Shown: positions 25,197 through 33,445 of the stretch, piece after piece
Numbering within the stretch: the stretch's first letter is position 1
How the letters are laid out: every line of letters starts with the position of its first letter
Assembly (NCBI RefSeq): GCF_009363715.1
Contig: NZ_CP045404.1
Span: forward strand, 3,688,001-3,752,000
DNA length: 64,000 nt
Direction: 5' to 3'
DNA from: Roseovarius sp. THAF9
GTDB taxonomy: Bacteria; Pseudomonadota; Alphaproteobacteria; Rhodobacterales; Rhodobacteraceae
Translations under genes and position numbers: made by a program
The notes under the pieces: generated by a model
Told to the model about the DNA's origin: nothing
The model's input: the letters and a program-made list of their open reading frames with translations, nothing else
The model's database searches: none

Positions 25197-25837
25197 CCAA
25201 ACCCTTGGGCGTGATCCTCGCGGGCGGCCTCGCCACGCGCATGGGCGGCGGAGACAAGGGCCTTTTGCCCTTGGGCGACGGCACGATACTGGATCAGGTC
25301 ATTTCGCGCCTCGGGCCGCAGGCTGCAGGCATGACCCTGAACGCGAACGGCGATCCCGACCGCTTCGCGCATCTCGGCCTGCCTGTTTTGCCCGACCCCC
25401 TGCCCGATTTCCCCGGGCCGCTGGTGGGCGTGCTGGCCGGTCTCGACTGGGCCGCGACGCAAGGCGCGGACACAATCGTTACCGTCGCCGCAGACACACC
25501 GTTTTTTCCCGAAAATCTCGTATCTCACCTGACCGAAACCGCGGCGGACATGGCCCACCCCCTCGTCCTCGCCGCCACCCCGCGCAGCGCGGACGAGAAA
25601 ACCAAGTCCATGTCCCGCTCCGGCCTGATCCGCCATCCCACCTTCGGCCTCTGGCCCACAGCTCTGCGCGACGACCTGCGCGCGGCCCTGCAGGACGGGC
25701 TGCGGAAGGTCGTCCTCTGGACCGAAAAGCATGGCGGCCGCGAGGCGCTGTTTGACATCCCCGGCGATCCGTTCTTCAACGTGAACACGCCCGAGGACCT
25801 GGCGCACGCGCAAGAGCTCATGAAAGACCACAGATGA
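25193..25837 (+). CDS. mobA: Molybdenum cofactor guanylyltransferase
   Basis: 214 aa. The start at 25193 overlaps the upstream stop (ATGA). The nucleotide-binding opening LGVILAGGLATRMGGGDKGLLPLG is diagnostic, and VAADTPFFP and FFNVNTPEDLAHA follow as in MobA. It transfers GMP to molybdopterin to give the guanine dinucleotide form used by formate dehydrogenases and DMSO-reductase-family enzymes. It is followed in overlap by mobB. Confidence 0.96.
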   Translation: MTKPLGVILAGGLATRMGGGDKGLLPLGDGTILDQVISRLGPQAAGMTLNANGDPDRFAHLGLPVLPDPLPDFPGPLVGVLAGLDWAATQGADTIVTVAADTPFFPENLVSHLTETAADMAHPLVLAATPRSADEKTKSMSRSGLIRHPTFGLWPTALRDDLRAALQDGLRKVVLWTEKHGGREALFDIPGDPFFNVNTPEDLAHAQELMKDHR

Positions 25838-26325
25838 AAATATACGGTGTCGTAGGGTGGAAGAACGCCGGCAAGACCGGCCTGATGGAACGCCTCGTGA
25901 CCGAGATCACTGGCCGCGGTTTCTCCGTCTCCACCGTAAAGCACGCCCATCACCGCTTTGACGTCGATCATCCCGGCAAGGACAGCCACCGCCACCGCGT
26001 CGCCGGCGCGACCGAGGTGCTGCTGGCCTCCCGCGCGCGTTTCGCCCTGATGCACGAGTTGCGCGACGAGGATGAACCCTCACTCGACACGCTTTTGTCC
26101 AAGCTCTCGCCGGTCGATCTCGTGCTGGTCGAAGGCTACAAGCGCGACGCCCATCCCAAGGTCGAGGCGCACCGCTCGGTCACCGGCAACCCGCTGATTG
26201 CACCGGACGATCCGACGATCCACGCCGTGGCCAGCGACACGCCGCTCGGCCTCGATCGCCCCGTCTTCGACCTCGACCACACAAAGGCCATCGCAGATTT
26301 CATTCTAAAAGAGGTGGACCTGTGA
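25834..26325 (+). CDS. mobB: Molybdopterin-guanine dinucleotide biosynthesis adaptor protein
   Basis: 163 aa GTPase-like protein. Walker A is GWKNAGKTGLM (residues ~7-17); STVKHAHHRFDVDHPGKDSHRHR and DLVLVEGYKRDAHPKVE are the other MobB hallmarks. It assists MobA. The ATG overlaps the mobA stop (ATGA), and its own stop overlaps the GTG of the next gene (GTGA). Confidence 0.96.
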   Translation: MKIYGVVGWKNAGKTGLMERLVTEITGRGFSVSTVKHAHHRFDVDHPGKDSHRHRVAGATEVLLASRARFALMHELRDEDEPSLDTLLSKLSPVDLVLVEGYKRDAHPKVEAHRSVTGNPLIAPDDPTIHAVASDTPLGLDRPVFDLDHTKAIADFILKEVDL

Positions 26326-28499
26326 GTGCGTTTGACACTTTCGCCGTTGTTGATTGGTCGGCCAGATCCGGTCCTTCGCGCAAGCGCCCCTCGCAAGATG
26401 CAATCTGGCTGGGGATTTCGCGCCAAGGGCAGCTTGCCGAGCCACTCTATTTTTGGACCCGAGCCAAGGCCGAGGAACATCTTGCTTGTATGGTAAAGGA
26501 AGAAGCTGCCGCTGGTCGGCGAATGCTACTCACATTTGATTTCCCGTTCGGCTACCCGCTTGGATTTGCGAAGGCTCTGACCGGCGAAGATGATCCGTTT
26601 GCCGTGTGGGATTGGATCGCAGAACGCATTGAGGACAAACAGGACACTGAAAGGTCAAACAACCGCTTCGAAGTCGCAGAAGAAATGAACCGCAAGTTCT
26701 CAGGGCTCGGCCCTTTCTGGGGTAAATCCCACGAGGATCGTTGGCCTGACCTGCCCTATCGGAAGGCTGGAATTTCCTACGATACAATCCCGGAGAAGCG
26801 TGAATGCGATAAAGTCGCGCGCACCGCCTCCAGTTGCTTTCAGTTGTTCTACAACCCAACTGTCGGCTCTCAGGTGCTGATGGGCCTTCCAATGTTGAAT
26901 CGCCTGCGCACCCTGCCCGGCGTGGCAGTCTGGCCTTTTGAAGAACATGATGCCGCCAATGTCGTGCTTGCTGAAATCTGGCCCGGACTGATCGAGGACG
27001 CCATTCGAGAAGACACCGGCGGCGTCATCCGCGACGCTTTGCAAGTCACACGGCTTGCACTGGCGCTTTCCCGGCTCGACCCGGCCCGTCTTGAGCACCT
27101 GTTGAAAGACCTTCCGTATCAGGCGCGCGAAGAGGCATGGATCCTCGGCGCAGGCGCGACGAAAGATTTGACAGAACTAGCACGCGGGGAAATATCGGTT
27201 GTCATACCGGCAAGGCCCAACCAACGTGTCGCAGGCAACAATGAGCCTCTCGCGCCCCCACCCCTGCGCGACGACTGCTTCGCGCTGCCTGCCGGCGTGG
27301 ACTGGACCCCGGTGGACGATGCCCTCGCCATGCTGCAGGACAGGCTTCACCCGGTCGTTGCGACCCAAACCCTGCCGCTCGACCGCGCACTTGGCCGCAC
27401 CCTTGCCGCCGATGTCACCGCTAAACGGGCCAATCCCCCCCATGCCAACACCGCCGTCGACGGCTACGGCTTTGCTCATGCCAGCCTGACGGAAGGCGAC
27501 CAGACCCTGCCGCTGACGCCCGGCCGCGCCGCCGCGGGCAAGGCCTTCGAGGGGGCCGTGCCTCACGGCCATGCCATCCGCATCCTCACCGGCGCCGCCC
27601 TGCCACAGGGCGTCGACACCGTGATCCTGCAAGAGGACGTCACCGCCAGCGACACCGCCATCGCCTTTCACCCCGGCATCAAACCCGGCGCCAACACCCG
27701 CAAGGCGGGCGAAGACGTCTCGGCCGGCGATACGATCCTGTCGAAGGGCCGCAAGCTCACCCCCACCGACCTCGCGCTCCTGTCCGCCACCGGCAACACA
27801 GACCTCACCGTCCACGCCCCCCTGCGCGTCGCGGTCCTGTCCACCGGTGACGAACTGGTCGAACCGGGCGCATCCGCGGCACCCGGCCAGATTTTCGACG
27901 CCAACCGCCCAATGCTTCTCGGCCTGACCGAACGCTTCGGCTTCACGCCCATAGACCTCGGCCGCGTCCCCGACAACCGCGAGACCCTCCGCGCCACGCT
28001 CGACAGGGGCGCGGCAAAGGCCGACGTCATCCTGACGTCCGGCGGTGCCTCCTCGGGCGACGAAGACCATGTCTCGGCCCTGCTGAACGAGACCGGCGCC
28101 ATGTCCCAATGGCGCATCGCAGTCAAACCGGGCCGTCCGCTCGCGCTCGGGCTCTGGAAGGGCACACCCGTCTTCGGCCTCCCAGGAAATCCGGTCGCCG
28201 CACTTGTCTGCACGCTCGTCTTCGCCCGCCCCGCTATGGGACTTCTGTCGGGTCAGGGCTGGCACCGCCCGCAGAGCTTCACTCTGCCCGCGGCCTTCTC
28301 GAAATCCAAGAAGCCCGGCCGCCGTGAATACCTCCGCGCCAGGGTTACCGACGGACAGGCCGAGGTCTTCAAATCCGAAGGCTCCGGGCGCATCAGCGGC
28401 CTCAGCTGGGCCGAAGGGTTGGTCGAACTTCCCGACCACGCGGTCACGATCTCGCCCGGCGACCCGGTCTCCTACATCCCCTTCGCCAGCTTTCTCTGA
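26322..28499 (+). CDS. moeA: MoeA molybdotransferase fused to an N-terminal DUF429/RNase H-like domain
   Basis: 725 aa with a GTG start overlapping mobB (GTGA). Residues ~320-725 are a complete MoeA: NTAVDGYGF, TGDELVEPG, DANRPML, TSGGASSGDEDHV, VKPGRPLALG and FGLPGNPVAALV. MoeA inserts molybdate into adenylylated molybdopterin. Residues 1-~315 are an added domain with AVVDWSARSG near the start and LTFDFPFGYPLGFA at ~65-80. The early Asp-Trp-Ser and the Asp-Phe-Pro-hydrophobic-Gly pattern resemble DUF429/RNase H-fold proteins. The added part is visibly poorer in G+C (28 of 60 bases from 26641) than the MoeA part (41 of 60 from 27841). Confidence 0.92.
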   Translation: MSAFDTFAVVDWSARSGPSRKRPSQDAIWLGISRQGQLAEPLYFWTRAKAEEHLACMVKEEAAAGRRMLLTFDFPFGYPLGFAKALTGEDDPFAVWDWIAERIEDKQDTERSNNRFEVAEEMNRKFSGLGPFWGKSHEDRWPDLPYRKAGISYDTIPEKRECDKVARTASSCFQLFYNPTVGSQVLMGLPMLNRLRTLPGVAVWPFEEHDAANVVLAEIWPGLIEDAIREDTGGVIRDALQVTRLALALSRLDPARLEHLLKDLPYQAREEAWILGAGATKDLTELARGEISVVIPARPNQRVAGNNEPLAPPPLRDDCFALPAGVDWTPVDDALAMLQDRLHPVVATQTLPLDRALGRTLAADVTAKRANPPHANTAVDGYGFAHASLTEGDQTLPLTPGRAAAGKAFEGAVPHGHAIRILTGAALPQGVDTVILQEDVTASDTAIAFHPGIKPGANTRKAGEDVSAGDTILSKGRKLTPTDLALLSATGNTDLTVHAPLRVAVLSTGDELVEPGASAAPGQIFDANRPMLLGLTERFGFTPIDLGRVPDNRETLRATLDRGAAKADVILTSGGASSGDEDHVSALLNETGAMSQWRIAVKPGRPLALGLWKGTPVFGLPGNPVAALVCTLVFARPAMGLLSGQGWHRPQSFTLPAAFSKSKKPGRREYLRARVTDGQAEVFKSEGSGRISGLSWAEGLVELPDHAVTISPGDPVSYIPFASFL

Positions 28500-28521
28500 A
28501 CACCCGCTTTCACTGTTCCCC

Positions 28522-28543
28522 AAATACTCCCGCCGGAGGCACC
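28522..28543 (+). repeat. Partial copy of the TCTGGCCA-AAATATCCC dispersed repeat
   Basis: AAATACTCCCGCCGGAGGCACC matches 20 of 22 bases of the copy at 59896-59917. It lacks the TCTGGCCA part. It lies in the 151-bp gap between convergent moeA and ABC-exporter genes, which holds nothing else recognised. Confidence 0.55.
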
Positions 28544-28650
28544 GGCCACACGCTCTACGCGCGGTATCAAGGCGTCGCGGCAGACACTGACCCGAGGCGG
28601 CGGCCAAAAGGCCGACGCCGAGACAAACCTGCGCGGCGCAGCCGCACCGA

Positions 28651-30435
28651 TTACCTGCCGTCATAGCCCTTTTTCTGCGCCTGGTAGAGCCGCGCATAAA
28701 GCCCGTTCTCGGCCAGCAACTCCTCGTGTCGCCCCTGCTCCACCAACTCCCCCGATTCCAGCACGAAGATCCGGTCCGCATCCGCAATCGAGCTCAGCCG
28801 GTGCGCCACCACGATCGTCGTCTTTCCCTTGGTCAGCCGCGCCAGCGCCGACTTGATGCGTTCTTCTGTCGCCTGGTCCAGCGCCGAGGTCGCCTCGTCC
28901 AGCAGCAATATCGGCGCATCCCGCAGGAAGGCACGCGCAATGGCGATGCGCTGCTTCTGGCCGCCGGACAACTGCGCGCCCTTGGGTCCCACCGGCGTCT
29001 CGCCTCGCGCGCGGATCAGCTCGGCGATCTCGGCATCTTCCGCGGCCTGCCAGACCTCCGCCTCGCTCGCCTGGGGGTTCACGTAACGGATATTGTCCCA
29101 GATCGACGCGTTGAAGATCACGATATCCTGCGCCACCACGGAAAACGCCCCGCGTAGGGCCGCCACCTGCAACTCCCGGATGGGCGTGCCGCCAAAGGTG
29201 ATGTCCCCGCCCTTCACATCGTAAAGCCGCGACAACAGCGACAGGATCGTGGTCTTGCCCGACCCCGTGGAGCCGACGATGGCCGAAACCTTGCCCCCTG
29301 CGAACTCCATGTTCAGCCCGGCGAAAAGCGGATGATCGGCCGAGTAGGAAAAGTCCACATCCTTCAGAACGATATCGCCGCCAGTGTCGAACTCGGTCTT
29401 GGCGCCATCCGCGTCCCTGATGCTGGACTGCTGGTCATAGAGGTTCCGAACCCGGTCCAGCAGCACAAGGTTCGACTGTAACCCGCCAAAGAACTGCGCC
29501 AGCAGGCGTGCCGGGTCGAACACCATCACCATCCCCAGAAGGAAGGTGATGATTCCCGCACCGTCCACATCGTAGTCCGGCGACAGGACCATATACCCTC
29601 CGCCGCCGATCACCAGCACGTAAACGAAGGCCGAGCTCAGGTCGATCGACGGCAATATCAAGGCCTGCGTCACCTGCACTCGGTTCATCAGCCGCCGGAT
29701 CGCGTCGGTCCCGGCCATCAGCCGATCCTTCTCGACCTCCTCCTGCCGGGCGATCTTCACGGTGCGCATTCCGTTCACCGTCTCCTCGATCCCGTTCATG
29801 TAGCCGCCAAGCGCCTCCTCGGCCTCGCCCTGCGCCTGTTTCACCCGGTCGGAGACGAAATTCATCACCACGATGATGAACGGCAGCACCACGATGGCCG
29901 AAACGAACAGGATCGGATTCTTCCAGATGAGATATCCCGACACCACGACGACAGTTACCGCATCGCGCAGAGCCCCGGCGACGCCCAAGCCCACGAAGAC
30001 CCCGATCTGCTGCGTTTGAGTTACCAGTTTCTGGATGATTTCACCCGATTTCGTGCGCTCGAAATAGGCCAGGTCCAGCGACATCAGGTGCCCGATCAGG
30101 TCCCGCCGCATCTCATAGATCGCCTGGTTCGAGACTTTCACCGTGATCATCGGCGCCACGAAAGACACCAAACCGCGCACCGTAAAAAGCACGAAAACCA
30201 CAATGCAGACCTCTATCAGGTCGCGCATCGCGCCGGATTCGAAGATCACCCGCAAGCCATCCTCGGTCATCGCCAGGAACTGCTGGTAGACCAGCCCTTG
30301 CACAAGGATCAGGACCAGCACCAGCAACAGCTTGCCCGAGTGCTTCCGCAGATACTTCTGCCAGAACCACCGCATGTTCCGCTTGTCCGCCGCGCTGTAA
30401 AGCGGCTGACGTTTCCTTGCTGAGGTATCGCTCAT
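28651..30435 (-). CDS. ABC exporter, fused permease-ATPase (MsbA-like)
   Basis: 594 aa half-transporter. The N-terminal ~330 residues hold about six membrane helices. The ATPase domain has Walker A GSTGSGKTT, signature LSGGQKQR, Walker B ILLLDEATSALDQ and H-loop VVAHRLSSIADADRI. It works as a homodimer in the inner membrane. MsbA-like lipid or lipopolysaccharide-core export is the usual assignment for this type, but drug or peptide exporters share the layout, and no biosynthetic partner is adjacent. The upstream 154-bp gap holds a dispersed repeat and GC-rich hairpins. Confidence 0.9.
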   Translation of the reverse strand: MSDTSARKRQPLYSAADKRNMRWFWQKYLRKHSGKLLLVLVLILVQGLVYQQFLAMTEDGLRVIFESGAMRDLIEVCIVVFVLFTVRGLVSFVAPMITVKVSNQAIYEMRRDLIGHLMSLDLAYFERTKSGEIIQKLVTQTQQIGVFVGLGVAGALRDAVTVVVVSGYLIWKNPILFVSAIVVLPFIIVVMNFVSDRVKQAQGEAEEALGGYMNGIEETVNGMRTVKIARQEEVEKDRLMAGTDAIRRLMNRVQVTQALILPSIDLSSAFVYVLVIGGGGYMVLSPDYDVDGAGIITFLLGMVMVFDPARLLAQFFGGLQSNLVLLDRVRNLYDQQSSIRDADGAKTEFDTGGDIVLKDVDFSYSADHPLFAGLNMEFAGGKVSAIVGSTGSGKTTILSLLSRLYDVKGGDITFGGTPIRELQVAALRGAFSVVAQDIVIFNASIWDNIRYVNPQASEAEVWQAAEDAEIAELIRARGETPVGPKGAQLSGGQKQRIAIARAFLRDAPILLLDEATSALDQATEERIKSALARLTKGKTTIVVAHRLSSIADADRIFVLESGELVEQGRHEELLAENGLYARLYQAQKKGYDGR

Positions 30436-30523
30436 TTGGGCTGCAATCCGATCGCTTCTCGATTGAGGCCTATAGAGGGTTCAATCCCAAAGGTCAGCCC
30501 CCCGCGTGGACGCCCCCTTTTCC

Positions 30524-30585
30524 TCTGGCCAAAAAAATCCTGGGGGAGGCCCGGGCCTTCCCGGGACGGGGGCAAAGCCCCCAAA
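30524..30585. repeat. TCTGGCCA-AAATATCCC dispersed repeat with following hairpins
   Basis: TCTGGCCAAAAAAATCC followed by TGGGGGAGGC, and then the inverted repeats CCCGGGC-CTT-CCCGGG and GGGGGC-AAA-GCCCCC. The first part matches the copies at 43175 and 59889. On the minus strand it lies between the DUF1185 gene stop and the ABC exporter start, so the hairpins may end the ten-gene operon transcript. Confidence 0.65.
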
Positions 30586-30589
30586 ACCT

Positions 30590-31171
30590 TCAGCGCAACC
30601 CGTCCTCTCCGGTCACCTCGTCCACCGTCAACCCGCCCATCCGGTCATGGATACGCCCGCCGCGGCTCATGGCCAGCACGAACAACAGCTCATCGGCCCG
30701 TGGCCCGTCGGGCAGGCCCACTTCCATGCCGTCGAAATGACTGCGCACATAGGCGGCATTGATATGGCCCAGCGGCACGTCGATCCGGGCACCCGGCCCG
30801 CCCTGCTTCATCGACGAAGGCACGATCGCCTTGGCCTCGCCCAGCCGCGCGCGCATCGCGTAACCGCCGGGCACGTGCCAGAGCGCCGTATGCTCCAGCT
30901 CCCCGGCCTCACCCGCCATGGCGGCCTTGCCATAGCCGTCGATGCCCCCGATACCGCCCATCGCCTCGATCAGCCGGTCTGTCATCATCAGACCCAGCGG
31001 CTTCAGATCCTCCATCGCCGACTGCAGATCCTCGGCGTAGCTGCCCGCAAACGGGTTTTTGACCAAAGCCGACATCGCGGCGCGGCGGCGGGGCAGCTTC
31101 GCCGCCGGCCCGCCGTCATGGTGGATCTCCTCGACGAACAGCGCAGTCTTGCGCAGGGTGAATTCAGGCAT
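30590..31171 (-). CDS. DUF1185 (amino acid synthesis family) protein
   Basis: 193 aa. Matches the DUF1185 pattern as I know it: RKTALFVEEIHHDGGP at the N-terminus, AAMSALVKNPFAGSYAEDL, EDLKPLGLMMTDRLIEAMGG, GYGKAAMAGEAGELEHTALWHVPGG and PSSMKQGGPGARIDVPLGHINAAYVRSHFD. The family name amino acid synthesis is an old label without a proven reaction. It is the last gene of the ten-gene operon and overlaps the UPF0280 gene by 8 bases. The conserved Glu/His segment ELEHTALWH and the SSMKQGG loop suggest an enzyme, not a structural protein, but this is inference. Confidence 0.85.
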   Translation of the reverse strand: MPEFTLRKTALFVEEIHHDGGPAAKLPRRRAAMSALVKNPFAGSYAEDLQSAMEDLKPLGLMMTDRLIEAMGGIGGIDGYGKAAMAGEAGELEHTALWHVPGGYAMRARLGEAKAIVPSSMKQGGPGARIDVPLGHINAAYVRSHFDGMEVGLPDGPRADELLFVLAMSRGGRIHDRMGGLTVDEVTGEDGLR

Positions 31172-32006
31172 GTTCAGAGTCCTTTTCTTCGATCATGACA
31201 GTCTCGCCAACGGTCACGACAGCGCCCCGCAGGCTCAGGCAGGCGGCCTGAATGATACTGCGTGCGACCAGTCTCGCGGCATAGGAGCGCCCAGCCTCCA
31301 ACGCCGCCGCGATCTCGCAAGCGGTCAGCGTGCCGACCTCTTGCGTCACCGCGCGCGCGCCAAGATCACTGTCGGGGGACACCTCACAGGCCGGAACGCG
31401 GACAATCTCCGGATGCCCCGGCAGGTCCACGGCATTGGCGATCATCGTCGCGGCGGCATCCGCCGTTGCCGCACTTTGCGCCAGCACCGTCACCGCATCC
31501 GCGATGCCCAGAGAATGGCTGCGCCCGCCTGCGCCCGAGGTTGCCACGCCACGCACCGGATCGCCTGCCCGCAACATGACAGTACCCGGAACCGGGCTTG
31601 CGATAGCCGCCGTCATTTTCTCACACGGCGCGATGTGAAACGCCACGTCCCCGCCGTTGTTGACAAATGCCTTGGACACGTCCGGCCCGTCCAGAATGGC
31701 GGCCAGGATCGTCTCCGCTCCTGCACCCGCCACCGCCGCCATCGGCGTGACAAACTCGGGCGCAAAGGGTCGGACTGCCTCGACCATGCGCCGTGCCGTC
31801 TCTCCTTCGACGGCCCCGCCACCGGGTCTGCGCAAGCGCGGCAACTCCGCCACCAATTCATCCATCAACGTTCCGAACCGCGCCACCGCTCTATTAAACG
31901 CCGCATCGCGTCCCGCGCCCTCGATGCCCACGATCATGTCGATTGGCCCGTGATGCATGTGCAGCCTTTGCCCGTCCGGCAACCAGCTCGCCTGCGCGAC
32001 CGACAT
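31164..32006 (-). CDS. UPF0280 family protein (ApbE-like fold)
   Basis: 280 aa from the ATG at 32006, which overlaps the upstream stop (TGATG); a GTG three bases earlier is an alternative. UPF0280 features: LHMHHGPIDMIVGIEG, FVTPMAAVAGAGAETILAA, KAFVNNGGDVAFHI and GVATSGAGGRSHSLGIADAVTVLA. The NNGGDVA and GRSHSLG-ADAVTV segments resemble ApbE (FAD:protein FMN transferase), where they bind flavin and metal, so a flavin-related role is possible. No biochemical function is established for UPF0280. It sits between the reductase-like gene and DUF1185. Confidence 0.85.
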   Translation of the reverse strand: MSVAQASWLPDGQRLHMHHGPIDMIVGIEGAGRDAAFNRAVARFGTLMDELVAELPRLRRPGGGAVEGETARRMVEAVRPFAPEFVTPMAAVAGAGAETILAAILDGPDVSKAFVNNGGDVAFHIAPCEKMTAAIASPVPGTVMLRAGDPVRGVATSGAGGRSHSLGIADAVTVLAQSAATADAAATMIANAVDLPGHPEIVRVPACEVSPDSDLGARAVTQEVGTLTACEIAAALEAGRSYAARLVARSIIQAACLSLRGAVVTVGETVMIEEKDSEHA

Positions 32007-33445
32007 CACTCGCCCTCCACGAAACGCACTGCGCTGCCGTAGTCGCCGCCATGTTCCAGGATATCGCTCACCGTCCGCACAGAAGCGTCATGCCCGCCCA
32101 GCGCTCGGTAATCCTCGCGGCTGAGCGTGAACTCCAGCGGCGCCACCAGGGCCGGGGTCGGCACATGCCCAAACGACCCCTCTGGCATCGCCAACACGTC
32201 CACCATCAGGGTGATTCCACCCCCGGGCCAAACAAACGCCGGCGCCCCTCCACAGGTCACCCGCGTCTTCAGCGCCTGCACCGACCGGGTCAGCTGCACC
32301 GGGTTCTGCGTCACGCCCGACCGCAGCGACCCGCCCGCGCCCGCCTGGAACATCACCGTGCACAGCGCCGGCTCGCAATTTTCGGCGATCAGGTCCGCGG
32401 ATGGCCGCAAGGCCTCCGGCAACGCCGCCTCTCGCGGCTGCAGATCGTCATCCAACACATAGTACCCGTGATGCTCGCCCGTGGTGCTGACCATCAACAG
32501 GGTCAGCCCCGGTCTCGCGCCCTTCTTCTCCAACCACGGGTTCAAAATCGCCAACGGATCGTCCAGGTCCGTCCCGCCCCAGCCCTGCCCCGGCTCGGCC
32601 ACCTTGAAATACCGCCCCGGCGTCGACCGGCGTCCCTTGATCCGTATCCCCGTATCGGGCCAGCCCAGCACTTTCCCAGCCTGATGTTCGCTGACGACGC
32701 CGGTGATATGGTCGTCCACCACCACCACCTCGTCCACCAGCCCGCGCCACTGGCTTGCGAACATCCCGATCGTGGCCGAGCCGCAGCCCACGCGCATCCG
32801 TTCCTCGCGCTGGCCGTTGACCACGGGCGCCTGCCCCGCCTGTACCACCACGGTCGCGCCGTCGTCGATCTCCAACTCCACCGCCTCACGGTTGCACAGC
32901 CGCAGCAACGCATCGCAGGTCGCACGCCCCTCGGGTTTGCCGCCCCCGGTCAGATGATCCACCCCGCCCAAAGACAACATCTGCGAGCCATATTCGGACG
33001 TGGTCACATGCCCCACCGCCTCGCCATTGCTGCGCACGGTCGCGGTCTCGTGCCCGAGGTGCCGGTCGGTGTCGATCTTCACTTTCACACCGCAATAGGA
33101 ATAGATCGCCTCGGTCACCACGGTGACGAAATCCGCGCCCTTGACGTCGCGGCTCACGATGAACGGCGCTGGCTTGTAATCGGGATAGGTCGTGCCCGCC
33201 CCCACGCCGCTGACGAACACCTCCTCGCCGCCCAATATCTCGCCATCCCATTCGGGTCCAAGGAATGGCTTCACCGCATCGCCCTTCGCCACCCTACGGT
33301 CAAGTATGGTCAGAGGATCGCACCGCACGATCCGGCCATCCTCGTTGGCATAGCGATCACACGCCCCGATCTTGCCCGGCGCGATATAGCACATCACCGG
33401 ACACGCATCGCAGCGGATCTTCTCCTCGCGCCCGCGCTCAGCCAT
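32006..33445 (-). CDS. 6-hydroxynicotinate reductase-like Fe-S protein
   Basis: 479 aa. The N-terminus has four closely spaced Cys (C12, C15, C19, C29 in RCDACPVMCYIAPGKIGACD), a plausible iron-sulfur cluster site. Beyond this the protein resembles what is annotated as 6-hydroxynicotinate reductase after the Eubacterium barkeri enzyme, with GTTYPDYKPAPFIV, YGSQMLSLGGVDHLTGG and GGAPAFVWPGGGITLMVD. The E. barkeri enzyme reduces 6-hydroxynicotinate after a xanthine-dehydrogenase-family nicotinate hydroxylase acts. Here the upstream, overlapping gene is also a hydroxylase of that family. The later enzymes of nicotinate fermentation are not present in the window, so the substrate is open. Confidence 0.78.
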   Translation of the reverse strand: MAERGREEKIRCDACPVMCYIAPGKIGACDRYANEDGRIVRCDPLTILDRRVAKGDAVKPFLGPEWDGEILGGEEVFVSGVGAGTTYPDYKPAPFIVSRDVKGADFVTVVTEAIYSYCGVKVKIDTDRHLGHETATVRSNGEAVGHVTTSEYGSQMLSLGGVDHLTGGGKPEGRATCDALLRLCNREAVELEIDDGATVVVQAGQAPVVNGQREERMRVGCGSATIGMFASQWRGLVDEVVVVDDHITGVVSEHQAGKVLGWPDTGIRIKGRRSTPGRYFKVAEPGQGWGGTDLDDPLAILNPWLEKKGARPGLTLLMVSTTGEHHGYYVLDDDLQPREAALPEALRPSADLIAENCEPALCTVMFQAGAGGSLRSGVTQNPVQLTRSVQALKTRVTCGGAPAFVWPGGGITLMVDVLAMPEGSFGHVPTPALVAPLEFTLSREDYRALGGHDASVRTVSDILEHGGDYGSAVRFVEGE

